Assembly (NCBI RefSeq): GCF_035690525.1
Contig: NZ_DASSKM010000178.1
Coordinates: 15,733-79,732, forward strand
Length of the DNA: 64,000 nt
Direction of reading: 5' to 3'
Origin: Salinisphaera sp035690525
GTDB taxonomy: Bacteria > Pseudomonadota > Gammaproteobacteria > Nevskiales > Salinisphaeraceae
Shown one piece after another: positions 9,155-15,715 of this stretch (position 1 is the first letter of the stretch; each line of letters opens with the position of its first letter). Below the pieces are notes generated by a model. That model did no database searches and had not been told where the DNA came from. It worked only from the letters and a program-made list of their open reading frames with translations. The position numbers and the translations under genes are program-made.

Positions 9155-9205
9155 GGTTGTAAGACGATAAACCTAGGAATATCACTTATACTTTTACTTA
9201 CAACC
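9155..9205. promoter_or_regulatory. Candidate operator: spaced inverted repeat upstream of the pdh operon
   Basis: In a conspicuously AT-rich 110-base stretch before the pyruvate dehydrogenase genes, GGTTGTAAG (9155-9163) is repeated exactly in inverted form as CTTACAACC (9197-9205). Centre-to-centre distance is 42 bases, close to four helical turns, which suits two protein dimers or looping better than a hairpin. A TATAAT hexamer (9147-9152) lies at its left edge, without an obvious -35 box. The binding protein is unknown. Confidence 0.5.
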
Positions 9206-9293
9206 ACTAAACCCGCTTGCAGGATGATGTTTCAAGTCCTACGTTTTTATTTTGAACGAAGACTTGGCGCCGAGTCGCCGCAGCGAGTTAACC

Positions 9294-10385
9294 ATGCCGC
9301 GTACCGCAGTCGAACTGGAATATTCCGTCGAATATCTCTCGATTCTCGATGAGAACGGCGATCTGGACACCGAGCTCGAGCCGGATATCGAAGACGACCA
9401 GTTGCACAAAATGTTTCGCACCATGCTGCTGTCCCGGCGTTTCGACGAGCGTCTGCTCACGCTGCAACGCCAGGGCCGTATCGGAACCTTCGCCCCCGTC
9501 AAGGGCCAGGAAGCCTGCCAGATTGGTTCCATGCCGGCGATGCGCGACAGCGACTGGTTCTTGCCCGCCTTTCGCGAGTTCGCGGCCATGATCTGGCGCG
9601 GCTTTCCACTGGCCGAGATCCTGGTATTCGCCGCCGGCTACAACGAAGGCGCGGCGATCCCTGAAGACGCCCACGATTTTCCGATCGCAGTGCCGGTCGC
9701 CTCGCAAATACCGCATGCCGTGGGAGTGGCTTATGCCTGCCAGTATCGCGAGAGCGATGATGTGGCGATCGTGTTCTTCGGCGACGGCGCCACCTCGGAA
9801 GGCGACTTCCATGAGGCGATGAACTTCGCCGGCGTGCTCGGCTCCCCGGTCGTCTTTCTCTGTCAGGACAACCGCTGGGCGATTTCGCTGCCGCGGGACC
9901 AACAAAGCAAGTCGAAGACGCTCGCCCAGAAAGGCCTGGCCTACGGCATGCCCTGTCTGCAGGTGGACGGCAACGACATCCTCGCGGTATATGCGGCGAC
10001 CGCCGAGGCCGTCGAACGCGCCCGCAACGGCGACGGCCCGACCATGATCGAGTGCCTGACCTACCGGCTGGCCATCCACACCACCGCCGACGACCCCAGC
10101 AAGTACCGCGACGAAGAAGAAGTCGAAAAGTGGGAGAAACTTGATCCTTTGCCGCGCTTCCAGAACTACATGGTCGAACGCGAGCTGTTATCCGACGACG
10201 ACATCGACACCATGGAAGACGAGATCAAAGACGAAATCGACCAAGCCTGGAAAGACGCCGAATCCAAAATCGAGGAGCTCGGCGGGCCCGAGGTGATGTT
10301 CGACTACGTCTACGCCGAGCGACCACCCTATCTCGAAGCCCAGCGCCAGACGTTCCTGGAACTTCGCGACCGTGAGGAGGGTTAA
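9294..10385 (+). CDS. pdhA: Pyruvate dehydrogenase E1 component, alpha subunit
   Basis: 363 residues. With the beta subunit it decarboxylates pyruvate on thiamine diphosphate and passes the acetyl group to E2. The ThDP motif runs GDGATSEGDFHEAMN to CQDNRWAIS; other marks are RQGRIGTF and HTTADDPSKYR (phosphorylation-loop region of the family). The ATG at 9294 is preferred; a TTG at 9252 would add 14 residues. The acidic C-terminal helix is typical of the Gram-positive-like heterotetrameric E1 rather than the AceE type. First gene of pdhA-pdhB-pdhC-lpdA. A branched-chain 2-oxoacid dehydrogenase is the alternative. Confidence 0.85.
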   Translation: MPRTAVELEYSVEYLSILDENGDLDTELEPDIEDDQLHKMFRTMLLSRRFDERLLTLQRQGRIGTFAPVKGQEACQIGSMPAMRDSDWFLPAFREFAAMIWRGFPLAEILVFAAGYNEGAAIPEDAHDFPIAVPVASQIPHAVGVAYACQYRESDDVAIVFFGDGATSEGDFHEAMNFAGVLGSPVVFLCQDNRWAISLPRDQQSKSKTLAQKGLAYGMPCLQVDGNDILAVYAATAEAVERARNGDGPTMIECLTYRLAIHTTADDPSKYRDEEEVEKWEKLDPLPRFQNYMVERELLSDDDIDTMEDEIKDEIDQAWKDAESKIEELGGPEVMFDYVYAERPPYLEAQRQTFLELRDREEG

Positions 10386-10388
10386 ACG

Positions 10389-11369
10389 ATGGCCGAACTG
10401 AACATGGTAGACGCCATCAATCGGGCGCTGTTCGAGGAAATGGAAAACGACGACAACATCATCGTCCTCGGCGAGGACGTGGGCGTGGATGGCGGCGTAT
10501 TCCGCGTCACCGATGGCCTGCTCGAAAAATACGGCGAAAAGCGCGTCATCGATACCCCGGTGGCCGAAACCGGCATCACCGGTTTATGCGTCGGCATGGC
10601 CGCCGGTGGCCTGCGGCCGGTGCCCGAACTGCAGTTCTCGGGTTTTTCTTATATGGGACTGCACCAACTGGAAATGCACGCCGCACGCTTTCGCTGGCGC
10701 TCGCGCGGACGCTACGCCATGCCGATCACGGTGCGTATCCCTTATGGCGCCGGTGTGCACGCGCTGGAACATCACTCCGATAGCAAGGAAGTGCTCTACG
10801 CCCATATCCCCGGGCTCAAGATGGTGATTCCTTCGGGGCCGCGCAACGCCCGCGCGTTGTTGCTGGCCGCCATCCGCGATCCCGACCCGGTCGTGTTTTT
10901 CGAGCCCAAGGCCGCCTACCGGGCGTTCCGCGAAGAGGTGCCCGACGAGGAAGAAACCCTGCCGCTGGGCCAATCGGAGACCGCGCGCGAAGGCGACGAT
11001 CTCACCCTCATCGCCTATGGCGCCATGTTACACCGCGCCCTGCAAGCCGCGGATACGTTGTCCGAAGAAGACGGCGTCGAGGCCGACGTGATCGACCTAC
11101 TGAGCCTGTCGCCGCTGGACCACGAACGCTTCGCCGAATCGGCGCGGCGCACCGGGCGGGTGGTGATCGTGCACGAGGCGCACCGCAGCTATGGGCCGGC
11201 CGGCGAGATCATCGCGCGGCTGATCGAGGAATCCTTCTGGTATCTGGAAGCCCCGATCCGCCGGGTCACCGGCTACGACATCCACGTGCCGTATTTTGCC
11301 CGGGAGCAGGCTTATTTACCGGACGCGAGCCGCATTGTCGATGCGGCCCGCGCAGTCCTCAACGATTAG
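10389..11369 (+). CDS. pdhB: Pyruvate dehydrogenase E1 component, beta subunit
   Basis: 326 residues, the standard size of the transketolase-like beta subunit of 2-oxoacid dehydrogenases. Family segments are LGEDVGVDGGVFRVT, DTPVAETGITG, VRIPYGAGVHALEHHSDS (with the active-site histidines), FFEPKAAYR and VHEAHRSYGPAGEI. The start lies three bases after the pdhA stop, with a GGAGGG ribosome site inside the pdhA end, so translation is coupled. It shares the substrate ambiguity of pdhA (pyruvate most likely). Confidence 0.9.
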   Translation: MAELNMVDAINRALFEEMENDDNIIVLGEDVGVDGGVFRVTDGLLEKYGEKRVIDTPVAETGITGLCVGMAAGGLRPVPELQFSGFSYMGLHQLEMHAARFRWRSRGRYAMPITVRIPYGAGVHALEHHSDSKEVLYAHIPGLKMVIPSGPRNARALLLAAIRDPDPVVFFEPKAAYRAFREEVPDEEETLPLGQSETAREGDDLTLIAYGAMLHRALQAADTLSEEDGVEADVIDLLSLSPLDHERFAESARRTGRVVIVHEAHRSYGPAGEIIARLIEESFWYLEAPIRRVTGYDIHVPYFAREQAYLPDASRIVDAARAVLND

Positions 11370-11379
11370 CGAGCGTCCC

Positions 11380-12933
11380 ATGAGTCAGGAATTCAAGTTC
11401 AGCGACCCCGGCGAGGGGCTCCAGGAAGCCGAAATCCTGGAGGTGCACGTCAGCGAAGGCGATACCGTCAACGACGGCGACACCGTGCTCACGGTGGAAA
11501 CCGACAAGGCCAATACCGATGTCCCGGCGCCGTTTTCCGGCACCGTCGAAGAGGTTCGCGTGTCCGAAGGCGACATGGTCGAAGTCGGCGATGTGTTGCT
11601 GACCTACGACGAGGGCGGTGAATCCGGCGGCGAAGAAGAAAGCGAGGACAGCAAAGAACAGGCATCCGAAAGCGAGGAATCCGGCGAAGACAAACAAGCC
11701 AAGGAAGACCGCGACGAGGAAGACGAAGAAAGCGATAAAGAGCAGGAAAAGGAAAAACAGGAATCAGGGAAAAAGCAGGATCGAGATAAGAGCGATAAAA
11801 ATAAGGACGATAAGGATAAAGGCGACAAGAAAGAGCAAGACAAGGACGAAGAAGAAAAATCGGAGTCGTCCGAGGAAGAGTCGTCCGAGGATAAGCAGGA
11901 ATCGAAAAAACAAGAATCCAGCCGCGAGCCGGTGCCGGCCGCTCCCAGCACCCGGCGTCTGGCCCGCGAAAAAGGCGTCGATCTGCACGACATCGAGCCC
12001 AGCGGCAAAGATGGTCGCGTGACCGCCGAAGACGTCGAGGCGGCCGCCGGCTCCGCCGAGCGCGAACAGGAAAGCCGCGAACAGGAAAGCCGCGAACAGG
12101 ACAGCCGCGAACAGGACAGCCGCGAACAGGATGGCAAGAAACGCAAAAGCGCCGGCGGCGGCTCGGCGCTCATACCCGGCGCCGGCGAGGCGCCCAGCCT
12201 GCCGGACTTCAGCCAATGGGGCGAAATTGAGCGTGCGCCGCTGCGTTCGATCCGCCGCGCCACCGCCCAAAACATGGCTCGCTCGTGGGGCCAGATCCCG
12301 CACGTCTATCACCAGGACATCGCCGATGTCACCGAACTCGAGCGTTTCCGGCGCTCGCACGAGGAGGCGGCCCAAGCCCAGCGCGGCAAGTTCACCCTTA
12401 CAGTGCTGATGATGAAAGCGCTGGTGTCGACGCTCAAGCAGTTCCCGCGTTTCAATGCCAGCCTGGACGTGGAAAACCAGGAGATCGTGCTCAAGCGCTA
12501 TTTCCATATCGGCCTGGCCGTGGCTACCGACCGCGGCCTGCTGGTGCCGGTGATCCGCGACGTGGACCAGAAAAACCTGATCGAGTTGTCCGCGGAAGCG
12601 CTCGACATCGCCCGCAAGACACGCAACGGCGAGATCAAGCGCGAGGACATGATGGGCGGGTCCATGACCGTGACCAACCCCGGCGCGATGGGCGGGTCCT
12701 CGCTCACGCCGTTGATCAACCATCCGCAGGTGGCGATCCTCGGCATGGGGCAAGCGCGGCTGGAACCCGTGGTCCACGGTGATCTCGATGCCTACGAGGT
12801 CAAGCCCCGGCTGCGCCTGCCGCTGATCCTCGGCTTCGACCACCGGGTCAACGACGGCGCCGACGCGGCCCAGTTCGTCACCACCCTGATCCGCACCCTG
12901 GCCGATCCCGAATCGTTACTCCTCAATATCTAA
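11380..12933 (+). CDS. pdhC: Dihydrolipoamide acetyltransferase (E2) with an extreme charged linker
   Basis: 517 residues. Lipoyl domain 1-80 with the lipoylated lysine in ETDKANTD; peripheral-subunit-binding domain at about 190-225 (PSTRRLAREKGVDLHDI...GKDGRVTAEDV); C-terminal catalytic domain ending with GFDHRVNDGADAA, which carries the catalytic HxxxDG. Between lipoyl and binding domains lie about 105 residues made almost only of Glu, Lys, Asp, Ser and Gln; a second charged linker consists of repeats. E2 linkers are normally Ala/Pro-rich. The start at 11380 fits the lipoyl-domain start; an upstream in-frame extension overlaps pdhB and is discounted. Confidence 0.9.
   Translation: MSQEFKFSDPGEGLQEAEILEVHVSEGDTVNDGDTVLTVETDKANTDVPAPFSGTVEEVRVSEGDMVEVGDVLLTYDEGGESGGEEESEDSKEQASESEESGEDKQAKEDRDEEDEESDKEQEKEKQESGKKQDRDKSDKNKDDKDKGDKKEQDKDEEEKSESSEEESSEDKQESKKQESSREPVPAAPSTRRLAREKGVDLHDIEPSGKDGRVTAEDVEAAAGSAEREQESREQESREQDSREQDSREQDGKKRKSAGGGSALIPGAGEAPSLPDFSQWGEIERAPLRSIRRATAQNMARSWGQIPHVYHQDIADVTELERFRRSHEEAAQAQRGKFTLTVLMMKALVSTLKQFPRFNASLDVENQEIVLKRYFHIGLAVATDRGLLVPVIRDVDQKNLIELSAEALDIARKTRNGEIKREDMMGGSMTVTNPGAMGGSSLTPLINHPQVAILGMGQARLEPVVHGDLDAYEVKPRLRLPLILGFDHRVNDGADAAQFVTTLIRTLADPESLLLNI
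12061..12130 (+). repeat. 15-base tandem repeat inside the E2 gene
   Basis: The unit CGCGAACAGGAAAGC recurs at 12061, 12076, 12091 and 12106 (the last two with one A-to-C change) and partly at 12121, encoding REQES/REQDS repeats in the second linker. The reading frame is kept, so unit number can change without breaking the protein. Confidence 0.9.
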
Positions 12934-12939
12934 ATCGTC

Positions 12940-14346
12940 ATGGCCGAGAACGACATCCCGCAACACACCGATGTCCTGGTCATCGGCGCCGGCCCCGGCG
13001 GTTATGCCGCCGCGTTCGAGGCGGTGCGCCACGGCCTCGACGTCACTCTGGTCAACGAAGAGGAGGCGCTGGGGGGCGTGTGTCTGCGCCGCGGCTGTAT
13101 CCCTTCCAAAACGCTGCTTCATCTCAACGAATTGGTGCACGCCACCGAGGCGGCCGCGTCCGTCGGCCTGACCTTCGAGCCGCCTCAGGTGGACCTGGAC
13201 ACGATTCGGGAGCACAAGGACAGCGTCATCGGCCAGCTCACCGGCGGTGTGGCGCAGTTGTGCCAGCAGCGCGGCGTGCGCGTGATCCAGGCGCGGGCGA
13301 CGTTCGAAAACAACCGCACGGTGCGGATCGAGGGCGAACAGGAGGCGACCGTGTCCTTCGGGCACGCCATCATCGCCGCCGGCGCGCGGCCCACCGCCTT
13401 ACCCGGCGTGGATTTCGGCGGGCGGATCATGAGTTCGAAAGAGGCCCTGGATCTGGAGGACATCCCCAATTCGCTGCTGGTCATCGGCGGCGGCTACATC
13501 GGCCTGGAGATGGGCATGGTCTATCAGGCGCTGGGCAGCCAGGTGACGCTGGCCGAGATGACCGACCGGCTGATGCCCGGCGCCGACGCGGATCTGGTCG
13601 AGCCGCTGGCCAAGACCGTGGACGAGCTGTTCGAGGCGGTGCACCTGAACACCCAGGTCAGCGATCTGCAAGCCTCCGGCGACGGGGTCGATGTCACCCT
13701 TGATAGCGGCGAGGATTCCATGCAGGAACGCTTCGACCGGGTGCTGATCGCCATCGGCCGCCAGCCGAACACCGACACCCTCAATCTGGAGGCCACCGAC
13801 ATCGCCCTCGACGACCACGGTTTTATCCGCGTGGACGGCACGCGCCGCACCGAGGTCGACAACATCTACGCCATCGGCGACGCCGCCGGCGGCATGTTGC
13901 TGGCCCACGAGGCCATGCACGAAGGCAAGGTCGCGGCCAGGGCCATCGCCGGCCAGAATGCGGTCTTCGATGCGCGCGCGGTACCCGCGGTGGTGTTCAC
14001 CGATCCGCAGGTGGCCTGGTGTGGGCTCACCGAGCAGCAGATCGAGGCCGAGACCCGTAACGTCAAGATCCTGCGTTTTCCTTGGCAGGCTTCCGGACGC
14101 GCCATCACCATGGGCGCGAGCCAAGGGCTGACCAAGCTGCTCACCGACGCCGATACCGGCCGCGTGCTGGGCGCGGGTATCGTCGGCCCGCAAGCCGAAT
14201 CATTAATCGCCGAAGCGGTGCTCGCGATCGAGATGGGGGCCACCGCCGAGGACATGGCGCTGTCCATCCACCCCCACCCCACGCTCACGGAAACCCTTGG
14301 CGAGGGCGCCGAGCTGTTTCTGGGCCAGGCGACCCATTACGGCTAG
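12940..14346 (+). CDS. lpdA: Dihydrolipoyl dehydrogenase (E3)
   Basis: 468 residues. FAD-binding GAGPGG at 16-21, redox disulfide Cys48/Cys53 in GVCLRRGCIPSK, NAD-binding GGGYIGLEMG, second FAD motif YAIGDAAGGMLLAHEAMHEG, and the C-terminal HPHPTLTE with the proton-relay histidine and glutamate. It reoxidises the lipoyl groups of the E2 encoded just upstream (gap of six bases) and makes NADH. Without an N-terminal lipoyl domain. Possibly shared with other 2-oxoacid dehydrogenases and glycine cleavage. Confidence 0.95.
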   Translation: MAENDIPQHTDVLVIGAGPGGYAAAFEAVRHGLDVTLVNEEEALGGVCLRRGCIPSKTLLHLNELVHATEAAASVGLTFEPPQVDLDTIREHKDSVIGQLTGGVAQLCQQRGVRVIQARATFENNRTVRIEGEQEATVSFGHAIIAAGARPTALPGVDFGGRIMSSKEALDLEDIPNSLLVIGGGYIGLEMGMVYQALGSQVTLAEMTDRLMPGADADLVEPLAKTVDELFEAVHLNTQVSDLQASGDGVDVTLDSGEDSMQERFDRVLIAIGRQPNTDTLNLEATDIALDDHGFIRVDGTRRTEVDNIYAIGDAAGGMLLAHEAMHEGKVAARAIAGQNAVFDARAVPAVVFTDPQVAWCGLTEQQIEAETRNVKILRFPWQASGRAITMGASQGLTKLLTDADTGRVLGAGIVGPQAESLIAEAVLAIEMGATAEDMALSIHPHPTLTETLGEGAELFLGQATHYG

Positions 14347-14353
14347 ACGCCTT

Positions 14354-14531
14354 ATACCAACCTGCAAAAGCAATGACCTACCGGTCAAAAATAGTCCGCA
14401 AATAAACGCAAACGCACGCGAATAAGACGCGCTTATACGCTTTATCTTGCTTTCATTCGCGTTTATTGGCGTTCATTCGCGGACGAATTCCGGCTTCATG
14501 AAGATCGATCAATCTTTATGAGGGCTGGTAT
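14354..14531 (+). repeat. R1 dispersed repeat, copy 1
   Basis: About 178 bases bounded by ATACCAACC and GGCTGGTAT (imperfect terminal inverted repeats). The core has opposing arms built of CCGCAAATAAACGC-like units around a short AT-rich centre. The right end overlaps the stop codon (TGATACCAGC on the minus strand) of the converging PEP-CTERM-like gene. Copies at 34427 (inverted) and 46541. No ORF inside; size and ends resemble a non-autonomous mobile element (MITE). Confidence 0.8.
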
Positions 14532-15343
14532 CAGCCCCGCTGCCCGCGTGCCCGGCGCCGGCAGGCGATCGTGATCAGGCCCAGCGCGAGCGCGAACAGC
14601 GCCAGATTGCCCGGCGCCGGTACCGGTGTCGACGGTTCGCCGTTGCCGCTGCCGCCGCCACTTATCTCAATCTGATCAGGGCCGCCGAAGCGCAGATCGC
14701 TCACCGCGAATCCACCCGGGGTCGCGCCGGTGCGGGTGATCTGGACACCGGCGATCGCCGCGCTGCCGTCGTCGCTGGCCAGGGCTAGAAACGAGTAGCC
14801 GAGCGCGTCATTGACGATCGATGCCAGAATGGAGCCGTCGCGACCGAAAGCGGTCAGGCGTTCGGCGCCGGAGTCGGTGGCGAATCCCGCCATCACGCCG
14901 ACAGCGGCTTGATCCGTGCCGAAGAGAATGGAGATTGGGCCGGTGAACCGGGGCGAGCCCGACAGCACGTGATCGTCCGGCGCGCTGGTATCGAGGGTGA
15001 CAAACGTGGGTTCGGCGCCGGCATCAAGGGTCAGCGTGCCGCTCGGCTGTCCGTCCAGGCAGCCGAGCGCGCCGCAACTTGCGACCGTGCCCCGGGATTG
15101 GCCGACGAAATAGCCGCCGAACATAACCGAGGTACCACCCGGTAGGCCGGGGGCGGGCTGGAACGTCGGATTGGCGACGTTCAATGGCAGGCCGTCGAAC
15201 CCGATCGACGGCGCGCTGTTCTTGAAGACGTCGATGCCCGCCTTGATGACGGTCGCCCCGGCCGGGCCGGCGCCCGCGATCAACGCAAAACAGACCAGGC
15301 TGATAAGTACGCGGCGGTGAAGGCGAGCATGCGGATTTGACAT
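14531..15343 (-). CDS. Secreted protein with PEP-CTERM-like sorting signal
   Basis: 270 residues. An N-terminal signal peptide (RRVLISLVCFALIAGAGPAGA) precedes a beta-rich, Gly/Asp/Ser-rich body without a recognised catalytic motif. The C-terminus shows VPAPGNLALF, a hydrophobic helix and a basic RRRARGQRG tail: the layout of PEP-CTERM signals (VPxPxxLxL...RRR), which exosortase/EpsH cleaves during export and which go with exopolysaccharide genes. The ATG at 15343 gives a normal signal peptide; a start at 15379 would lengthen it. No exosortase gene lies in the window. Confidence 0.7.
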   Translation of the reverse strand: MSNPHARLHRRVLISLVCFALIAGAGPAGATVIKAGIDVFKNSAPSIGFDGLPLNVANPTFQPAPGLPGGTSVMFGGYFVGQSRGTVASCGALGCLDGQPSGTLTLDAGAEPTFVTLDTSAPDDHVLSGSPRFTGPISILFGTDQAAVGVMAGFATDSGAERLTAFGRDGSILASIVNDALGYSFLALASDDGSAAIAGVQITRTGATPGGFAVSDLRFGGPDQIEISGGGSGNGEPSTPVPAPGNLALFALALGLITIACRRRARGQRG

Positions 15344-15544
15344 TGGAGACGGTGTTACAGTTTGGCTGTCATAAATCAATAAGCAATTTTCCTGCCGAAA
15401 TTTTAAGTAACTGTATACAATACGAAATTAACTAACCCCGGGGTGTCTTTACCGCTATCTTGTTAAAAAAGCCGACGATGCGTTCATAAACGCGCCGGCC
15501 GTGCGAACGTTGACGCTACGGCGACCGGGGGCTATGGTCCCCGC

Positions 15545-15635
15545 GAGTCAAAGGCATCGCCGCACGAAAGTCGGCTGCGCAAAGCCACGGGTCTAAAACG
15601 CCTGCAACGGGCGTTATGACGGCCGGGCCGTCTCG
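15545..15635 (+). promoter_or_regulatory. c-di-GMP-I (GEMM-I) riboswitch aptamer
   Basis: The stretch has the conserved GEMM order: AAAGGCA, a short stem capped by a GAAA tetraloop (GCCG-cacGAAAgt-CGGC), then GCGCAAAGCCACGGGTCTAAA, a second hairpin (ACGCC...GGCGT), and ATGACGGCCGGG closing the junction. GGC at 15553-15555 can pair with GCC after GCGCAAA, as in known aptamers. It is followed by GC-rich sequence able to form alternative hairpins before the AGGGGTAGAG ribosome site of the secreted protein at 15716. Cyclic GMP-AMP-binding GEMM-Ib variants look alike, so the ligand is c-di-GMP by likelihood only. Confidence 0.85.
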
Positions 15636-15715
15636 TTCGTTCACGGGCTGCCCGGCGATACGAGTCGCAAGCCGCCGCAGCCTCACCCATAACGACAAAA
15701 CGCGTAGGGGTAGAG

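Noticed and set aside
11600..12000. Charged stretch of the E2 gene as a frameshift or assembly error
   Set aside because: The subunit-binding and catalytic domains follow in the same frame, and a shift would have to be exactly repaired; the stretch is a real linker.
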